NCBI GenBank assembly: GCA_019637645.1
Contig: JAHBVH010000041.1
Span: 15,056 to 79,055 of the forward strand
Direction: 5' to 3'
Length of the DNA: 64,000 nucleotides
DNA from: Caldilineaceae bacterium
Lineage (GTDB): Bacteria; Chloroflexota; Anaerolineae; Caldilineales; Caldilineaceae
In this document: piece by piece, positions 42,960 to 53,076 of the stretch
How the letters are laid out: each line of letters opens with the position of its first letter
Position numbering within the stretch: the first letter of the stretch is position 1
Translations under genes and position numbers: made by a program
The notes under the pieces: generated by a model
Databases searched by the model: none
What the model saw: the letters and a program-made list of their open reading frames with translations, nothing else
Told to the model about the DNA's origin: nothing

Positions 42960-45900
42960 TTAGGGTCCGATCGGGCTGGCAAAGCGGGCGGCGCGGGGAT
43001 CTTTCTTTGGCGAGGGGTAGAGTTCATGCTGATAGACGCTGTCGGTAAAAAAGTCGTTGATCAGCACAAGCTTCTGTTCGGCTTTGGAAAGATAGCTCAG
43101 TTCGGTCTGATAGCGTCGCATCGATTCGAGATCGCCCAAGGCTAGGCCGTGGAGTGAACGGACAAAGAGAATCGTAAAGGGGTTATTGGTGGGCAGGAGC
43201 GTCATATTAAAGTCATCCAACAAGGTGCGGGTCAACTCGCTGCCCGCATCCCCGGGCGCAGCCACAAATTCGACAGTCATCCCATAGACGGCTAAGCGGT
43301 TGGAGACTTCATAGTTGGCGGTGGGCTTAGCCCGATGCCAGACATGTTCCACATACCGGCGCACCGGCGCACCTTCGCTTTTTTCGGTGGGCGTGACCGG
43401 CAATAGGCCCAGCTCCAGCATCCGTAGCCGTCGATTGAACTCTTGCTCCTCAAGCGCACCCCGCCAGAGGAGATGCTCAATACTAAACTCTTTGGCCAAG
43501 CCGCGAACCAGTTCGGCGCGCACTGGGTTGGTCTGTTCAATATTCACCGGTGCAACTGACTCACGCACGGTGTCACGGATAAATTGAGCAATCGTACGCG
43601 CTTGCGATAAGCCTTTGCCAGATGCACTGCTGCTTAAGATACGGCGCATGTCGTTGAACCATTTCGGCGTACCCCACATGCGCTCGAGGCGCTCTTCACT
43701 CCGCTGCCCTTGCGTGTCCAACTGCGTGCGCAAATAGGCCATGCACCGTTTCCAGAGTTGCTCATTCAAGTGCGGATGATAGATCGGCATGAGCGGTACA
43801 CCTGGCGGCGGCGCGGCGGGAATAGTGGGCGGCGTGCTCAAGGTCGATAGCTCGGCGGTTGCTTCGGCCAACATGCGATTCCAATGGTTGAGCAACTCGG
43901 TGAGGCGGTTATAGACCCGCACCAAGCCATCGCTCACGGCTTCCTGTAATTGCGTCGTCAACGCGGCTTGCGCCAAGGCCACCCGTTCGCGGCGCAAGGC
44001 CCGCACACGTCTCTGCTTAACCTGATAGGTGACCAAGCCAGCGAGGAGAATCCCCACCGCAAAACTAACCAGTCCCAACGTATCTTGGTCACTCCAACTG
44101 CGTTGTACCAGGAAGAGATAGATCAAGATGACCACGCCTGCTAGCCCAATCACTGCACCGGCCCGTCCCAAGACGCTGATCAGTTCGGGGGCCGTTGAAC
44201 TAACCTGCAGATAGCTGATCTCCCAGTTGCGCAGGGCCAACAGCCGTTGTACCCGCGCCAGATGACGGGCATTGGGCGTTGCCACCGTTTGCAGGCGCTG
44301 TCGTTGCTGGTCAATTTCATAGAGCCAGCGCTCGGTCTGCATTTGGGCGCGGGTCAAGCCTGCCGGAGAAGCGGCTAAAATCTCCAACAATTTGCGTTGC
44401 ATTCGTGAAACAGCCGCGGGCACCAAACGATCATCAACTTCGTAGAGAAACCACTCCCGCCCAGCTTCTACCGCCTGAATGCCCCATGACTCATTTAAAA
44501 AGGTAGGGCCTACCGCCAATTGGAGATATTCATCCAATTCCCGATAGTGAGCCTGGAAGGTCTCTTTCCATTGCTCGCTGCGCACCCGGCGTAACTGTTG
44601 GGCCGTTGCACGCGGCACCACAAAACTTTCGGCCACACGCAACTCTTCAATCATGGTGGGTGAGCTGTTGGTCAAAAGGTCGCTGAGGTGCGGTGCGAGT
44701 TGGGCAACCACCTGTTGTGGTGTCAGATCCAAGGATGTAAACGCATTGGCGTCATCGGTCGCCTCCGTGGTGGTTGCGCCTTGGGGATTGGCGGCCTGGT
44801 CACTATTCCGCAGCACCCACTCGCGCACCAAGCGGCTTTCTTCTTGGCGGTTGACGGCGTGTAATACTTGGGCCAACGGGACATAATCGCCCGCCGCACC
44901 AATCAGACTATAGGCCCGCCCTTCGCCGGTGTGCATCCCAACGCCCAGTTGTTCCTGGACAAAGAGATTGCCCCCCGCGACAATGAGCGCCTCGAGTGCA
45001 TTGGCGGTAATCACGGCTAATTCATGGCTGCTTTGCGCCAACCCTTGGTTGCTCTTTTCGCGATCCAATAGATAGATATGATCAAAGAGCGGACGGCCCA
45101 AGGCATCGGCCAAGTGGGGTGCGTGGGTATGAATCGCTTGGGCCAACCCCGCGGTGATCTGTTGATCGGGATGCCGTTGCAGGCCCGTGAGGGCTTCTAA
45201 CTCGGCCAGCGTGGCAAAAGCTGTGGCATCTTCCACTGGGCGCGTGAGGTCGGTTGCATAGCTGCCGGTCGCAAAGAACGCGATCACTTGCGCTACATGG
45301 CGTTGTCCCACCCGTTCCATGAATTGGGCCACTAACGGCCAGATGAGGGCCGCGGTCAAGGGCTCAAAGAGGGGGGCAATGACATAGAGCGTCGTCTGGA
45401 CAAAAGGATCATCGGCCACGAGATCGTCCTGCCGAATCGGATCGAGCAGATGCGTTTCCAGCAGGCGCGCAATAGGCACAGTGTGGGCCAAGGCCGCTTG
45501 GAACATATCTTGCCGCGTTGCCCGCCGTAACCGCGCGGTTTTTTCCTGGCTCGGCGCACCTTGGCTAGTCGTGGCGGTTGGCGTTAGCCCCGCAACAGGT
45601 AGGTGGAATGGGCGGCCCGGCACTTCCAGCGGTTGTAAGGTCTCTTCAATCGATTGAAAGAGCAACGTCGCATGTTTTTCCGCCGCGGTTAGCACGCCAC
45701 CGGTCTGTTCGTCAAACGCACGCGGCAGCTCCCGTTCTAGGCGGCTGAGGGTGCGTTCAATATAAAAGGGGGGCAAGGGCTGGTTGGGCAACGGCTGGCG
45801 CAGATAGAATTGGGCGCGTTGGGTCTGGTCGATCAGCGGCTCGGCCAGGACCGCGCCAAAGCTGGTCAACCGGCTCAAATCCGCGGGATTGGCCGAAAGC

Positions 45901-46016
45901 GCCGCTCGCTGTTCCTGGGCTGCTTGCAAGCGGGGCAGCAGGTGCATCATCACCTGGAGGCCCCAACCGCCAAAGCAGAGCAGGGCGGCGCGTGAATGGG
46001 CATAACTGACGATCAC
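42960..46016 (-). CDS. Large membrane protein, probable degenerate tubulin-like partner of the adjacent Tubulin_2 GTPase
   Basis: 1018 residues. The N-terminus ALLCFGGWGLQVMMHLLPRL has the position and shape of the first glycine loop of the tubulin-like neighbour. Further segments occur in the same order: LYVIAPLFEPLTAALIWPLV where the neighbour has its GGTGSG box, FDHIYLLDREKSNQGLAQSS against FDFIFLVGRTNRNGHSLARK, and RAYSLIGAAGDYVPLAQVLH against RNFLVYSSFATSALVTPHES. The box itself is lost. Two membrane helices lie at about 614-637 and 645-665, with a cytoplasmic C-terminus of about 350 residues. The GTG start overlaps the tubulin stop (TAGTG), so the two are made together. I infer a GTPase-dead membrane anchor; a search is needed to confirm it. 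Confidence 0.7.
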   Translation of the reverse strand: MIVSYAHSRAALLCFGGWGLQVMMHLLPRLQAAQEQRAALSANPADLSRLTSFGAVLAEPLIDQTQRAQFYLRQPLPNQPLPPFYIERTLSRLERELPRAFDEQTGGVLTAAEKHATLLFQSIEETLQPLEVPGRPFHLPVAGLTPTATTSQGAPSQEKTARLRRATRQDMFQAALAHTVPIARLLETHLLDPIRQDDLVADDPFVQTTLYVIAPLFEPLTAALIWPLVAQFMERVGQRHVAQVIAFFATGSYATDLTRPVEDATAFATLAELEALTGLQRHPDQQITAGLAQAIHTHAPHLADALGRPLFDHIYLLDREKSNQGLAQSSHELAVITANALEALIVAGGNLFVQEQLGVGMHTGEGRAYSLIGAAGDYVPLAQVLHAVNRQEESRLVREWVLRNSDQAANPQGATTTEATDDANAFTSLDLTPQQVVAQLAPHLSDLLTNSSPTMIEELRVAESFVVPRATAQQLRRVRSEQWKETFQAHYRELDEYLQLAVGPTFLNESWGIQAVEAGREWFLYEVDDRLVPAAVSRMQRKLLEILAASPAGLTRAQMQTERWLYEIDQQRQRLQTVATPNARHLARVQRLLALRNWEISYLQVSSTAPELISVLGRAGAVIGLAGVVILIYLFLVQRSWSDQDTLGLVSFAVGILLAGLVTYQVKQRRVRALRRERVALAQAALTTQLQEAVSDGLVRVYNRLTELLNHWNRMLAEATAELSTLSTPPTIPAAPPPGVPLMPIYHPHLNEQLWKRCMAYLRTQLDTQGQRSEERLERMWGTPKWFNDMRRILSSSASGKGLSQARTIAQFIRDTVRESVAPVNIEQTNPVRAELVRGLAKEFSIEHLLWRGALEEQEFNRRLRMLELGLLPVTPTEKSEGAPVRRYVEHVWHRAKPTANYEVSNRLAVYGMTVEFVAAPGDAGSELTRTLLDDFNMTLLPTNNPFTILFVRSLHGLALGDLESMRRYQTELSYLSKAEQKLVLINDFFTDSVYQHELYPSPKKDPRAARFASPIGP

Positions 46017-48631
46017 TAGGGCCTCCGCTGGGGCGCTTCAGGGCGCACAGCCTCCATCCGCGGCATGGTGCCCGGTCGGTGTACGCGATCCTCGTTCTGG
46101 GGGGTGATCTCCGGTAGATTCGTCCACTCGGGGTTCAGATGAAATTCCTCGCGCACATTAAAGTCAAAGCGATTTTCATATTGCGCGCGATACTCTTCAA
46201 TCCGCTCCAAGAGCGTGACCGGGAGACCATGGACAATCCAAACGGCATCCATGCGCGTGTTATCGCCGGTAGGCACCCATTTAATATCTTCCTGCCCCAC
46301 CGTCGCAGCTTGCAATTTGCTATCCGCTTGGCGACTGGCCGGGACTGCAGCGAGACGAATATGCTCCAAGTTCGACTCGTGGAAGCTATAGCGGTCGGCA
46401 TCCCAGCGGATGTAGGGATGAAGCCGATCAAGCCACTGATGAATACGGTTGTCGGGCCGTTGGCGAACGCGTTTGACCTCTTCGCTGTACTGCACGCCAA
46501 TCACGTGGTTAATGTCCACTGTCGTGTGGACCCGTTGCAGCAGTGGCCCATTGTCACTAACGGTTTTGCTCAAATGTTGGTAGATCTGATCCGGGCTGAC
46601 GGCATTAATGCTTTGGGTCAATTGTTGGAAGAGGGGGCTGAGCGCACTTTGCCAATCGGCACTGTTGACACAAGCGGTGGCATTGCGCACAAAGTAGGGC
46701 AAGTAATCGCGCCCCACCGCACCCGTTTCTAACTCATAGTAGGTGCTGGTGCTGGGATAGCCATCGGGCAAGCGCGGATCTATGCGGTCGGCCATGCGCG
46801 CCGCTTCTTGATTGGCTTTGGCTAACGCCATAGTACACGCGTTCAATTGGCTGCGGAGTGCTTCGCGCAGCCGCCCCGCCTGTTTGGCGAGCTGACCGAG
46901 CAACGCCTGTTCGACGGCATCACGCTTTTGATAGAGGCGCGAGCGGGCTTTGCTGCCAGCCATGTCGCGGGCGCGCTCGCGAGCGCGTTTGGGATTGAGC
47001 GCTATCATAAAGAGATCGCCCACCGTACTGGCTAGCTGTTGTGCTTGTTCGCCAAGCCCCCCTTGTTGGGCCAGCAGTCGTCGCCACTGCACCCGATGTT
47101 CCTCGTTGACCGGCACCCCATTGATCAAGAACAAACGTTGGCGGGGCAATGATTCAGGCGACGCCCCCATGCCTGTCGTCGGGCCGATGAGATCACACAG
47201 TGCCAGCGCCCCGCGAATACCCGTATCCAGCAGCGCTTGTTGCATGGTCTGCACGACAGGTTCCCAGAAGCTGGGCCAAATACCCCGCAATTCCTCGATC
47301 TCGTCGCGGTGTTTATCGAGCTTGTCATTTTCTAGCGCGGCATAGCGAGCCAGCAATTGGGCATGTAATCCTTGCCAGAGATTGAGCACCCGCTGCTGAT
47401 CGCCCTCAGAAAGTGGTGTCCGCGGATCGGTCATGCTGGGGCCCGCGGCAAAGCGCCGCACGAGGTCGGCTACAAAAGCGCGCTGCCAAAAATCGACCAG
47501 CGACTCATGGGGCGTGACCAAGGCCGAGGTGGCAAAGCTACTGTAGACCAAGAAATTGCGATTGCTCCGCTTGGTTTCATTGCTGCCATTGACGCCATTC
47601 TTATGATGGCGCTCGACTGCTTCACCCGCCGCGCCCGCGAGATCAAACATGCGTTCGCGCACCACGTTGACTTCCATGCCCAGAATTTCGCTGCTCAGGT
47701 GGCTAATGGCTGTCATCTGGATCAAATGGGCGGCCATGTTTTCGGCGTCGGATTTGCGGGCCAAACTATGACCGTTGCGGTTGGTGCGTCCGACGAGAAA
47801 GATAAAGTCAAAAGGCGCGTAGGGCGTATCCGGCAGTTCGCGCTGTTCGCTCGGGTAGAGGACACTAAAGCGTTGGGTTTCTTGGAAATAGGTCAATTCT
47901 TTGAGCGCGGCATAGGCATTGGCCCGAATCCGCCGCCGCTGGAGATCACTGCTTAACTCGGCTTCGATGACATCGGGCAAGAAAAAGATGCCGACCACGC
48001 GCGCGTTGTTGCGCACATGGGCGCGGATGCGGTGGGCTACATCCATAAACATGCCAGAACCAGTGCCGCCGCACAAGCTGCCCACGACGTAGATCAGTTG
48101 CAAGTTGCCCACGACGGGGAAGCCACGATTTTGCGCGACTTCCATGTCGCGAATTTTATCAAGATTAGCCAGTTTGGTCTCTAACAACTGCTTAAAGGTG
48201 ACATAGTTGCGAAAGAAGCAGAGCCGTCCAATGGGCCGCAACTGCTTGGCCCCATTGTGGATATAGCCGAGCGGGATGCTGGGGTAGTTCCACCAGCGCG
48301 CGATTTCGGGATGTTGATCGAGATTGGCGATCAAACGGGTGGCGTCGAATTTCCCCATATAGGCAAATTCATCAGCAAAGAGGGGTTCTTGATCCAGCCG
48401 GTTGACCAGCGGCTCGGTGTCGAGCGCCAGTAGCTGGATCATGCCGGGCAGGCTGTCCTGGCCTCGGGTGGCTCCAGGGGGTTGATTGCCATTCCACACT
48501 TGGCGAAAACGGCGTTTCACCGCGCGCACCGTGTGGGTGCCCATGCCACCAACGCCGACGACCATGGTAGGATAGATCGTGGGCTTCTCAAATTGTTGCG
48601 AAGAAGTAGATGAATTAGGTGATGTCGTCAC
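46016..48631 (-). CDS. Tubulin/FtsZ-like GTPase (Tubulin_2 family)
   Basis: 871 residues, much longer than FtsZ. MVVGVGGMGTHTVRAVKRRF (23-42) is the first nucleotide loop. MIQLLALDTEP follows as the second strand, and SLCGGTGSGMFMDVAHRIRA (G188-G193) is the tubulin signature. FDFIFLVGRTNRNG follows at about 270. The C-terminal half (about 400-871) is helical with no membrane segment. It probably binds GTP and polymerises or switches at the membrane. A GTG start is used, 43 bases after the vWA gene. Tubulin-like families linked to vWA proteins have been proposed to act in membrane remodelling; I know of no worked-out function. Confidence 0.88.
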   Translation of the reverse strand: MTTSPNSSTSSQQFEKPTIYPTMVVGVGGMGTHTVRAVKRRFRQVWNGNQPPGATRGQDSLPGMIQLLALDTEPLVNRLDQEPLFADEFAYMGKFDATRLIANLDQHPEIARWWNYPSIPLGYIHNGAKQLRPIGRLCFFRNYVTFKQLLETKLANLDKIRDMEVAQNRGFPVVGNLQLIYVVGSLCGGTGSGMFMDVAHRIRAHVRNNARVVGIFFLPDVIEAELSSDLQRRRIRANAYAALKELTYFQETQRFSVLYPSEQRELPDTPYAPFDFIFLVGRTNRNGHSLARKSDAENMAAHLIQMTAISHLSSEILGMEVNVVRERMFDLAGAAGEAVERHHKNGVNGSNETKRSNRNFLVYSSFATSALVTPHESLVDFWQRAFVADLVRRFAAGPSMTDPRTPLSEGDQQRVLNLWQGLHAQLLARYAALENDKLDKHRDEIEELRGIWPSFWEPVVQTMQQALLDTGIRGALALCDLIGPTTGMGASPESLPRQRLFLINGVPVNEEHRVQWRRLLAQQGGLGEQAQQLASTVGDLFMIALNPKRARERARDMAGSKARSRLYQKRDAVEQALLGQLAKQAGRLREALRSQLNACTMALAKANQEAARMADRIDPRLPDGYPSTSTYYELETGAVGRDYLPYFVRNATACVNSADWQSALSPLFQQLTQSINAVSPDQIYQHLSKTVSDNGPLLQRVHTTVDINHVIGVQYSEEVKRVRQRPDNRIHQWLDRLHPYIRWDADRYSFHESNLEHIRLAAVPASRQADSKLQAATVGQEDIKWVPTGDNTRMDAVWIVHGLPVTLLERIEEYRAQYENRFDFNVREEFHLNPEWTNLPEITPQNEDRVHRPGTMPRMEAVRPEAPQRRP

Positions 48632-48674
48632 TAGGTTACTCGTGTATGAATAAAATGAGACCCTGGGTCAACTG

Positions 48675-51600
48675 TTACCAACCCGCGCGCCAAGGGTCAT
48701 CACTGCCACTGTTATTGCTGGAGGTGGCTGTCTGGTTGTTATCACTGGTGGTCGTGCCGCCCCAAGCCGTGCCCCACTCACCGGCACCCCAGGTGCTTTC
48801 ATTGCTTGTGGGCATTGCGAGGGTAACGGTCGGCGTTTCAACGCGTACGGCATCCGCGCCAGCGGATGAGGCAGAAAAGGTGCTGGCAACGGCGGCTTCT
48901 TCCAGGGCTTCTTCGTCAATATCGCGGCCACGGACACGCGCCATAAGCATCAGCAGCAAGAAAATCGTCAACGGGCCGGTACAGATGACCCAAGGCATAC
49001 TATAGACCGGCAACAGATAGGGGGCCAGATAACGTTGGGCTAAGCCTGGGCTCAGAAAGGAGAGCCCAAGCGGTTGGGGGGCATCGGCCAAACCAACGAC
49101 CCCAACTGTTAGTTCCCCATTGTAGAAGGTTCCGCGCAATGGGTCAAACGGGATCGGCTGCCGCGCAATAAATGTCACAGGCACTTCATAGAGGCCAGCC
49201 TCGGTCGGTTCACCGGTCACCTCGACCGGCGGCATTTCTAATTCGGCTTTGTCGAGGGCCACAACACCCTCGGCATCGCGGCCATTGACCGCGACCCTGT
49301 CCATTTGCAAGATAAAGGGGGTTTTGCCACTAAAACGAACCAAGAGCGTGGCCTTGGCCTGGGTGCCAGCGTCTTGGAAACGGCCTAGGTCCAATGCCGT
49401 GCTGACGATAGACCATTCAATATTATTGACCCGTGTGTGCCAAGCGATCTCTTGCGGGAAAATGTCATAATCGGCGGTTGGGCCGCTCAGCGCGATGATG
49501 CCACTACAGACGCCCGGTTGGATTGGGCCGCGGCTGCTCAATTGGAGGGGCAAGAGCGCCCGATTGCCTTCCTGGCGTTGCAACTCCCCATGGGCCACCG
49601 TAATATCTGCACAACTGCTCTCTTTGATGCTGACGGTGAAGTTAAAGTCCTTACCCTCAAAGAGCAAAGGCAATAACTTTTCCTGCGCCAAGCGGAAATT
49701 GGGCGACGTTTCAAAGAGAGTCTCGCCAAAGTCCACCTGTTCTACATCGACCCGCGCCATAGGACGGGGTACAAAAAAAGTGACAGGCACTGCCGTCGTC
49801 GGGCGAATGTCTAGATTGTTCATGGGCCGCCCGGCGGGATTGTGGACGGTGAACGTGATTTCCCCTTCGTAGGTGCCGGGGCGTAACAGATCAAGCCCAT
49901 CGACCCGCAGCGCGGTCGTTTCTGTCCCATTCTCTGGCACATCGACACTAAAGCTCACCGACGCGCCTTGGGCCGCTTCTTCGCTTTCGAGGCGACGCAG
50001 GGTCAGTTGGGCGGTCAGCGCCCCGATCTCTTCGGTGGTGCCTGAACCAACTTCAAGCGGCCAGCCGTCGGCGGGCATTTGGGCCAAATCAAAGGCCGCG
50101 GGCAGCCCACGTAAATAGACCGCGGGCTTGAGCGAAAACGCACTCTCGCCCCAGTCGCTAAAACGCAGGCCATCTTTTACGGCCTGCACCAAATAGGTGA
50201 TCTGGTAGGAGCGCCCATCGCCAGGAATAAAATTTTCGTCGGTACAGGTGCTGCCCGTACAGGCTAGATTGGCCTGATAGACCAACTTGCCACCGCCTTG
50301 TTCGTCCTTGGATTCGTCGCTGACAAAGATCGTCGCGGCGACATCTTGGATGCCGCTGTTTCCGGCAAAGCCAACTTGGATCCGCACGCGGCCATTTTCT
50401 AAGATGCCGGACGCTGTGGCACTGGGAGAAAAGATCTCGGCGCGGGGCAGATCGCGCCGCGCTTCGAGCTGGAAGGTACGTACGAGCTGAAGCGGGGTTT
50501 TATCGTCGCCAAGTTGGAGCCGGATCTCCCCGGTGGTTTCGGGCACGACCAACGCTTTTAAGCCACTCGCGCCCCATGCCTGAAATTGGGTTTTGCCGTT
50601 GAGGGAAAGCGCTTCGCCCGCGCCGGGGCCACTGCTGCGCGCCACCAGCAGCAACGATTTGCCCGCGGGATAGTAGCGTACCGAGGCGGGGCTGGTGGCA
50701 ATGCTGGGGGGCGGATTGAGCAATTCGGGATAGCTGTTCGTCTGGACGACCGCAAAGCCACTAAAGTCACTAGTTTCGGCACTCCAAACGCCCGCGGCTA
50801 GCGCTTCGCCTTCCAACCAATTCACATCAATATTGGGATCATCAAGGCTGGTTTGGGGCAGCACGGCTTCGCCATCGCGCTGGAGGGTGCGCAGCCCACC
50901 CCGCGGCGTCACCAGCGCAATCTTGCGGACGCCATGGGGCGCACGGGTGTTGAATTGGAGCGCACCTTGGGCATTGCGCCCACTGAGTACTGACCGATCT
51001 GACTTCATGGTGGTAAAGATCTCGCTAAAGACCCGTACCAGATCTTGGGCGCTAGCCGCCTCGCGCACGCCATTTTCGGCAAAGCGGGCTTTGAGAAATT
51101 CACCGGCACAACCGGCGGTGGGATTACAGAGCACCACTGGAAAGACGGAGACGCCCGCCGCGTTTAGCTCGGCAATTTGGGCGGTGACCCGTTCCTGTTG
51201 GCTGCCCACATTGCCGGGTTGGCTCGGTTCACCGTCGGTTAGCAGAATAATATATTGGCTACGACCTGGTTCGCGGGCCGGGCGCAAAATGTCAATGGCG
51301 GATTGAAGGCCAAGATCGATGCGGGTATAGCCCCGGGTAAAATATTCAGTCGGTGGTTGGAGGGATTCGGTAAGGCGGCGGCGATTTTCGCCCGCACCGA
51401 CCGGCTGGAGCAGACCCAAGTCACCCACGCCGCCAGCCAAATTGTCAAAGCGCACCACGGCCAGACGGTCATTGTCATCGGCCAATTGGAGGAGCAGCCG
51501 GGCGGCACTATAGCGCAGTTCTTCCGGATCGCTGGGGGGATTTTCGCTGGGATAACCACAAGGTGGGTTAAAGGGTGGTGAGGTCTGGGGCCAAGGCCAG

Positions 51601-51800
51601 CAGGTAGCCATACTGCCCGAATCATCGAGCACCACGACCACGTCGATGGGCTCGGTCACGTCACCACTCTGCTCGGTTGTGTCCTGTTGAAAAGGCGTTG
51701 CTTGTACGGTCAGCTCCGTCGCCCGCACCGAAAGCAGAAAAAGAAGGCTCGCCAGCCCAAAGGCCATTGCGAACCGGCGGAATGGATGCTTACTATGCAT
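48675..51800 (-). CDS. Secreted, membrane-anchored vWA-domain protein of the tubulin-like operon
   Basis: 1041 residues. A signal peptide at 1-30 (FGLASLLFLLSVRA). The vWA domain covers about 50-270 with MIDAS Asp59-x-Ser61-x-Ser63 (VVLDDSGSM), GYTRIDLGL and LLTDGEPSQPG. Extracytoplasmic beta-rich domains fill about 290-920. One membrane helix (about 932-953) precedes a cytoplasmic tail of about 80 residues, rich in Gly, Ser, Asn, Thr and Trp, ending DDPWRAGW. The tail could bind the tubulin-like proteins, linking an external metal-dependent adhesion domain to the cytoplasmic GTPase. It is the first gene of the operon. No certain promoter was found in 51801-52000. Confidence 0.88.
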   Translation of the reverse strand: MHSKHPFRRFAMAFGLASLLFLLSVRATELTVQATPFQQDTTEQSGDVTEPIDVVVVLDDSGSMATCWPWPQTSPPFNPPCGYPSENPPSDPEELRYSAARLLLQLADDNDRLAVVRFDNLAGGVGDLGLLQPVGAGENRRRLTESLQPPTEYFTRGYTRIDLGLQSAIDILRPAREPGRSQYIILLTDGEPSQPGNVGSQQERVTAQIAELNAAGVSVFPVVLCNPTAGCAGEFLKARFAENGVREAASAQDLVRVFSEIFTTMKSDRSVLSGRNAQGALQFNTRAPHGVRKIALVTPRGGLRTLQRDGEAVLPQTSLDDPNIDVNWLEGEALAAGVWSAETSDFSGFAVVQTNSYPELLNPPPSIATSPASVRYYPAGKSLLLVARSSGPGAGEALSLNGKTQFQAWGASGLKALVVPETTGEIRLQLGDDKTPLQLVRTFQLEARRDLPRAEIFSPSATASGILENGRVRIQVGFAGNSGIQDVAATIFVSDESKDEQGGGKLVYQANLACTGSTCTDENFIPGDGRSYQITYLVQAVKDGLRFSDWGESAFSLKPAVYLRGLPAAFDLAQMPADGWPLEVGSGTTEEIGALTAQLTLRRLESEEAAQGASVSFSVDVPENGTETTALRVDGLDLLRPGTYEGEITFTVHNPAGRPMNNLDIRPTTAVPVTFFVPRPMARVDVEQVDFGETLFETSPNFRLAQEKLLPLLFEGKDFNFTVSIKESSCADITVAHGELQRQEGNRALLPLQLSSRGPIQPGVCSGIIALSGPTADYDIFPQEIAWHTRVNNIEWSIVSTALDLGRFQDAGTQAKATLLVRFSGKTPFILQMDRVAVNGRDAEGVVALDKAELEMPPVEVTGEPTEAGLYEVPVTFIARQPIPFDPLRGTFYNGELTVGVVGLADAPQPLGLSFLSPGLAQRYLAPYLLPVYSMPWVICTGPLTIFLLLMLMARVRGRDIDEEALEEAAVASTFSASSAGADAVRVETPTVTLAMPTSNESTWGAGEWGTAWGGTTTSDNNQTATSSNNSGSDDPWRAGW

Positions 51801-52023
51801 TGCTATGGTTGCTACTTTCCCAAAAATCTACCGGCTGATCGGTTGCTGCATCTCTAAAAAGATAGCAAACTATGCTGGCCGGGAAATAGAACAATACCAT
51901 CAAACGTCTGCTATCGACAAATTGTTCCGCTAGCTATACTCTATACGATAGTCACCGCCAAAGGTCTCGCTTCCTCAAAAACTGGTTAGTTCGCGTAACT
52001 TGTACGCACCAGCATGAACCAAC

Positions 52024-52066
52024 AAAAAAGAAGCGCTGAACCCCGATGGTCCAGCGCTTCTTTTTT
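52024..52066. terminator. Bidirectional intrinsic terminator
   Basis: A6 plus GAAGCGCTGAACC pairs with GGTCCAGCGCTTC plus T6 (52024-52066) with one mismatch, so both strands end in a U-tract. It ends the PspC gene (minus strand) upstream of the vWA operon. Confidence 0.9.
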
Positions 52067-52098
52067 ATCAACGGTCAATTGCTGAGGTCGCTAGTGGA

Positions 52099-53076
52099 TT
52101 AGACCACCCGGGGCGTTGTACCTTCCACCACTTCGACATCCTGCACATGATCATAGGGGGCCAGGGTGGCGGGCTTTTCTTCGGGCAAGAGCAGGCCGAG
52201 CGCCACGTAGAGGAAGACCCCCATGCCGACGCTCATGACGCTAAAGGCGGCCCAGAGCAGACGGACCAAATTGGCATCCACCCCTAACTGCTTGCCGATC
52301 CCACCACAGACGCCCAGGAAGAGGCGGTCACTTGTGCTGCGGCGCAGGGGGAGGCGTTCGCGGAATTGGCTCAAGCCACTCTTGAGATGGTCGCTGTTGG
52401 GCATCTTGACCCCATTGGTGCTGCCTTGGAAGCGATTCTTCCAGTTGTTCAGGTCCGCCCGCAGGTCGGTATTGCCCGTACCCCGGAGCAACAGATACCC
52501 GATCCCGATCAAGAGCGCGGGCCAGAAGAAGATGTTGACCGTCCACCAGAAGATGCGCAAAATGCCGGGCAAAATCCCCAGGTTAGCCAGTAACCACAGC
52601 CCGCCAAGCCCGATCAACACCGCGGCCATGCGACCAATGTTGCGTTCATTCAAGGCAAAGGCTGCTGGGCGCTGCTGGCCGGTTTGAACCGTGCCAACCG
52701 GCAGTAGCCCCCACAAGACGAGATAGGCCAACAGACCGCCGCCGCCCGTCACAATGGTGGCGACCAACCAAATGATCCGGACCAAAGCCGGGTCCCAGTG
52801 AAAATAGTCGGCTAACCCACCACAAACACCGCCGAGCATTTTGTCGGTGGGGTGGCGATAGAGCGTGTTGGTAAAAGGCGCGCCCTGGCGCTGCGTTTGG
52901 CTTTGGCTGCCCCACGCACTTTGCTGTTGGGGGCCGCTTGTTGGATTGTCGTTGATATAAGGTGTATTTTCAGTGTTCATAGGTTCTTTGTGATAGCTTT
53001 CTACCAATACGTTGACGGGAGTTGTCTCAGCTGGCTGCATCGCCGCCTGTCCCTCACGATATTCCTTCTCTTGCAT
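52099..53076 (-). CDS. PspC-domain membrane protein with two PspC modules
   Basis: 325 residues. An N-terminal disordered Pro/Gln/Asn-rich segment (1-70) is followed by a first PspC module (about 74-128: KMLGGVCGGLADYFHWDPAL, one helix), further hydrophobic helices at about 150-200, and a second module near the C-terminus (about 248-305: RLFLGVCGGIGKQLGVDANL). PspC proteins sense or respond to envelope stress at the membrane. The start at 53076 is fixed by GGGAGG eight bases upstream. It is separated from the vWA operon by a terminator, so co-regulation is not shown. Confidence 0.9.
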   Translation of the reverse strand: MQEKEYREGQAAMQPAETTPVNVLVESYHKEPMNTENTPYINDNPTSGPQQQSAWGSQSQTQRQGAPFTNTLYRHPTDKMLGGVCGGLADYFHWDPALVRIIWLVATIVTGGGGLLAYLVLWGLLPVGTVQTGQQRPAAFALNERNIGRMAAVLIGLGGLWLLANLGILPGILRIFWWTVNIFFWPALLIGIGYLLLRGTGNTDLRADLNNWKNRFQGSTNGVKMPNSDHLKSGLSQFRERLPLRRSTSDRLFLGVCGGIGKQLGVDANLVRLLWAAFSVMSVGMGVFLYVALGLLLPEEKPATLAPYDHVQDVEVVEGTTPRVV

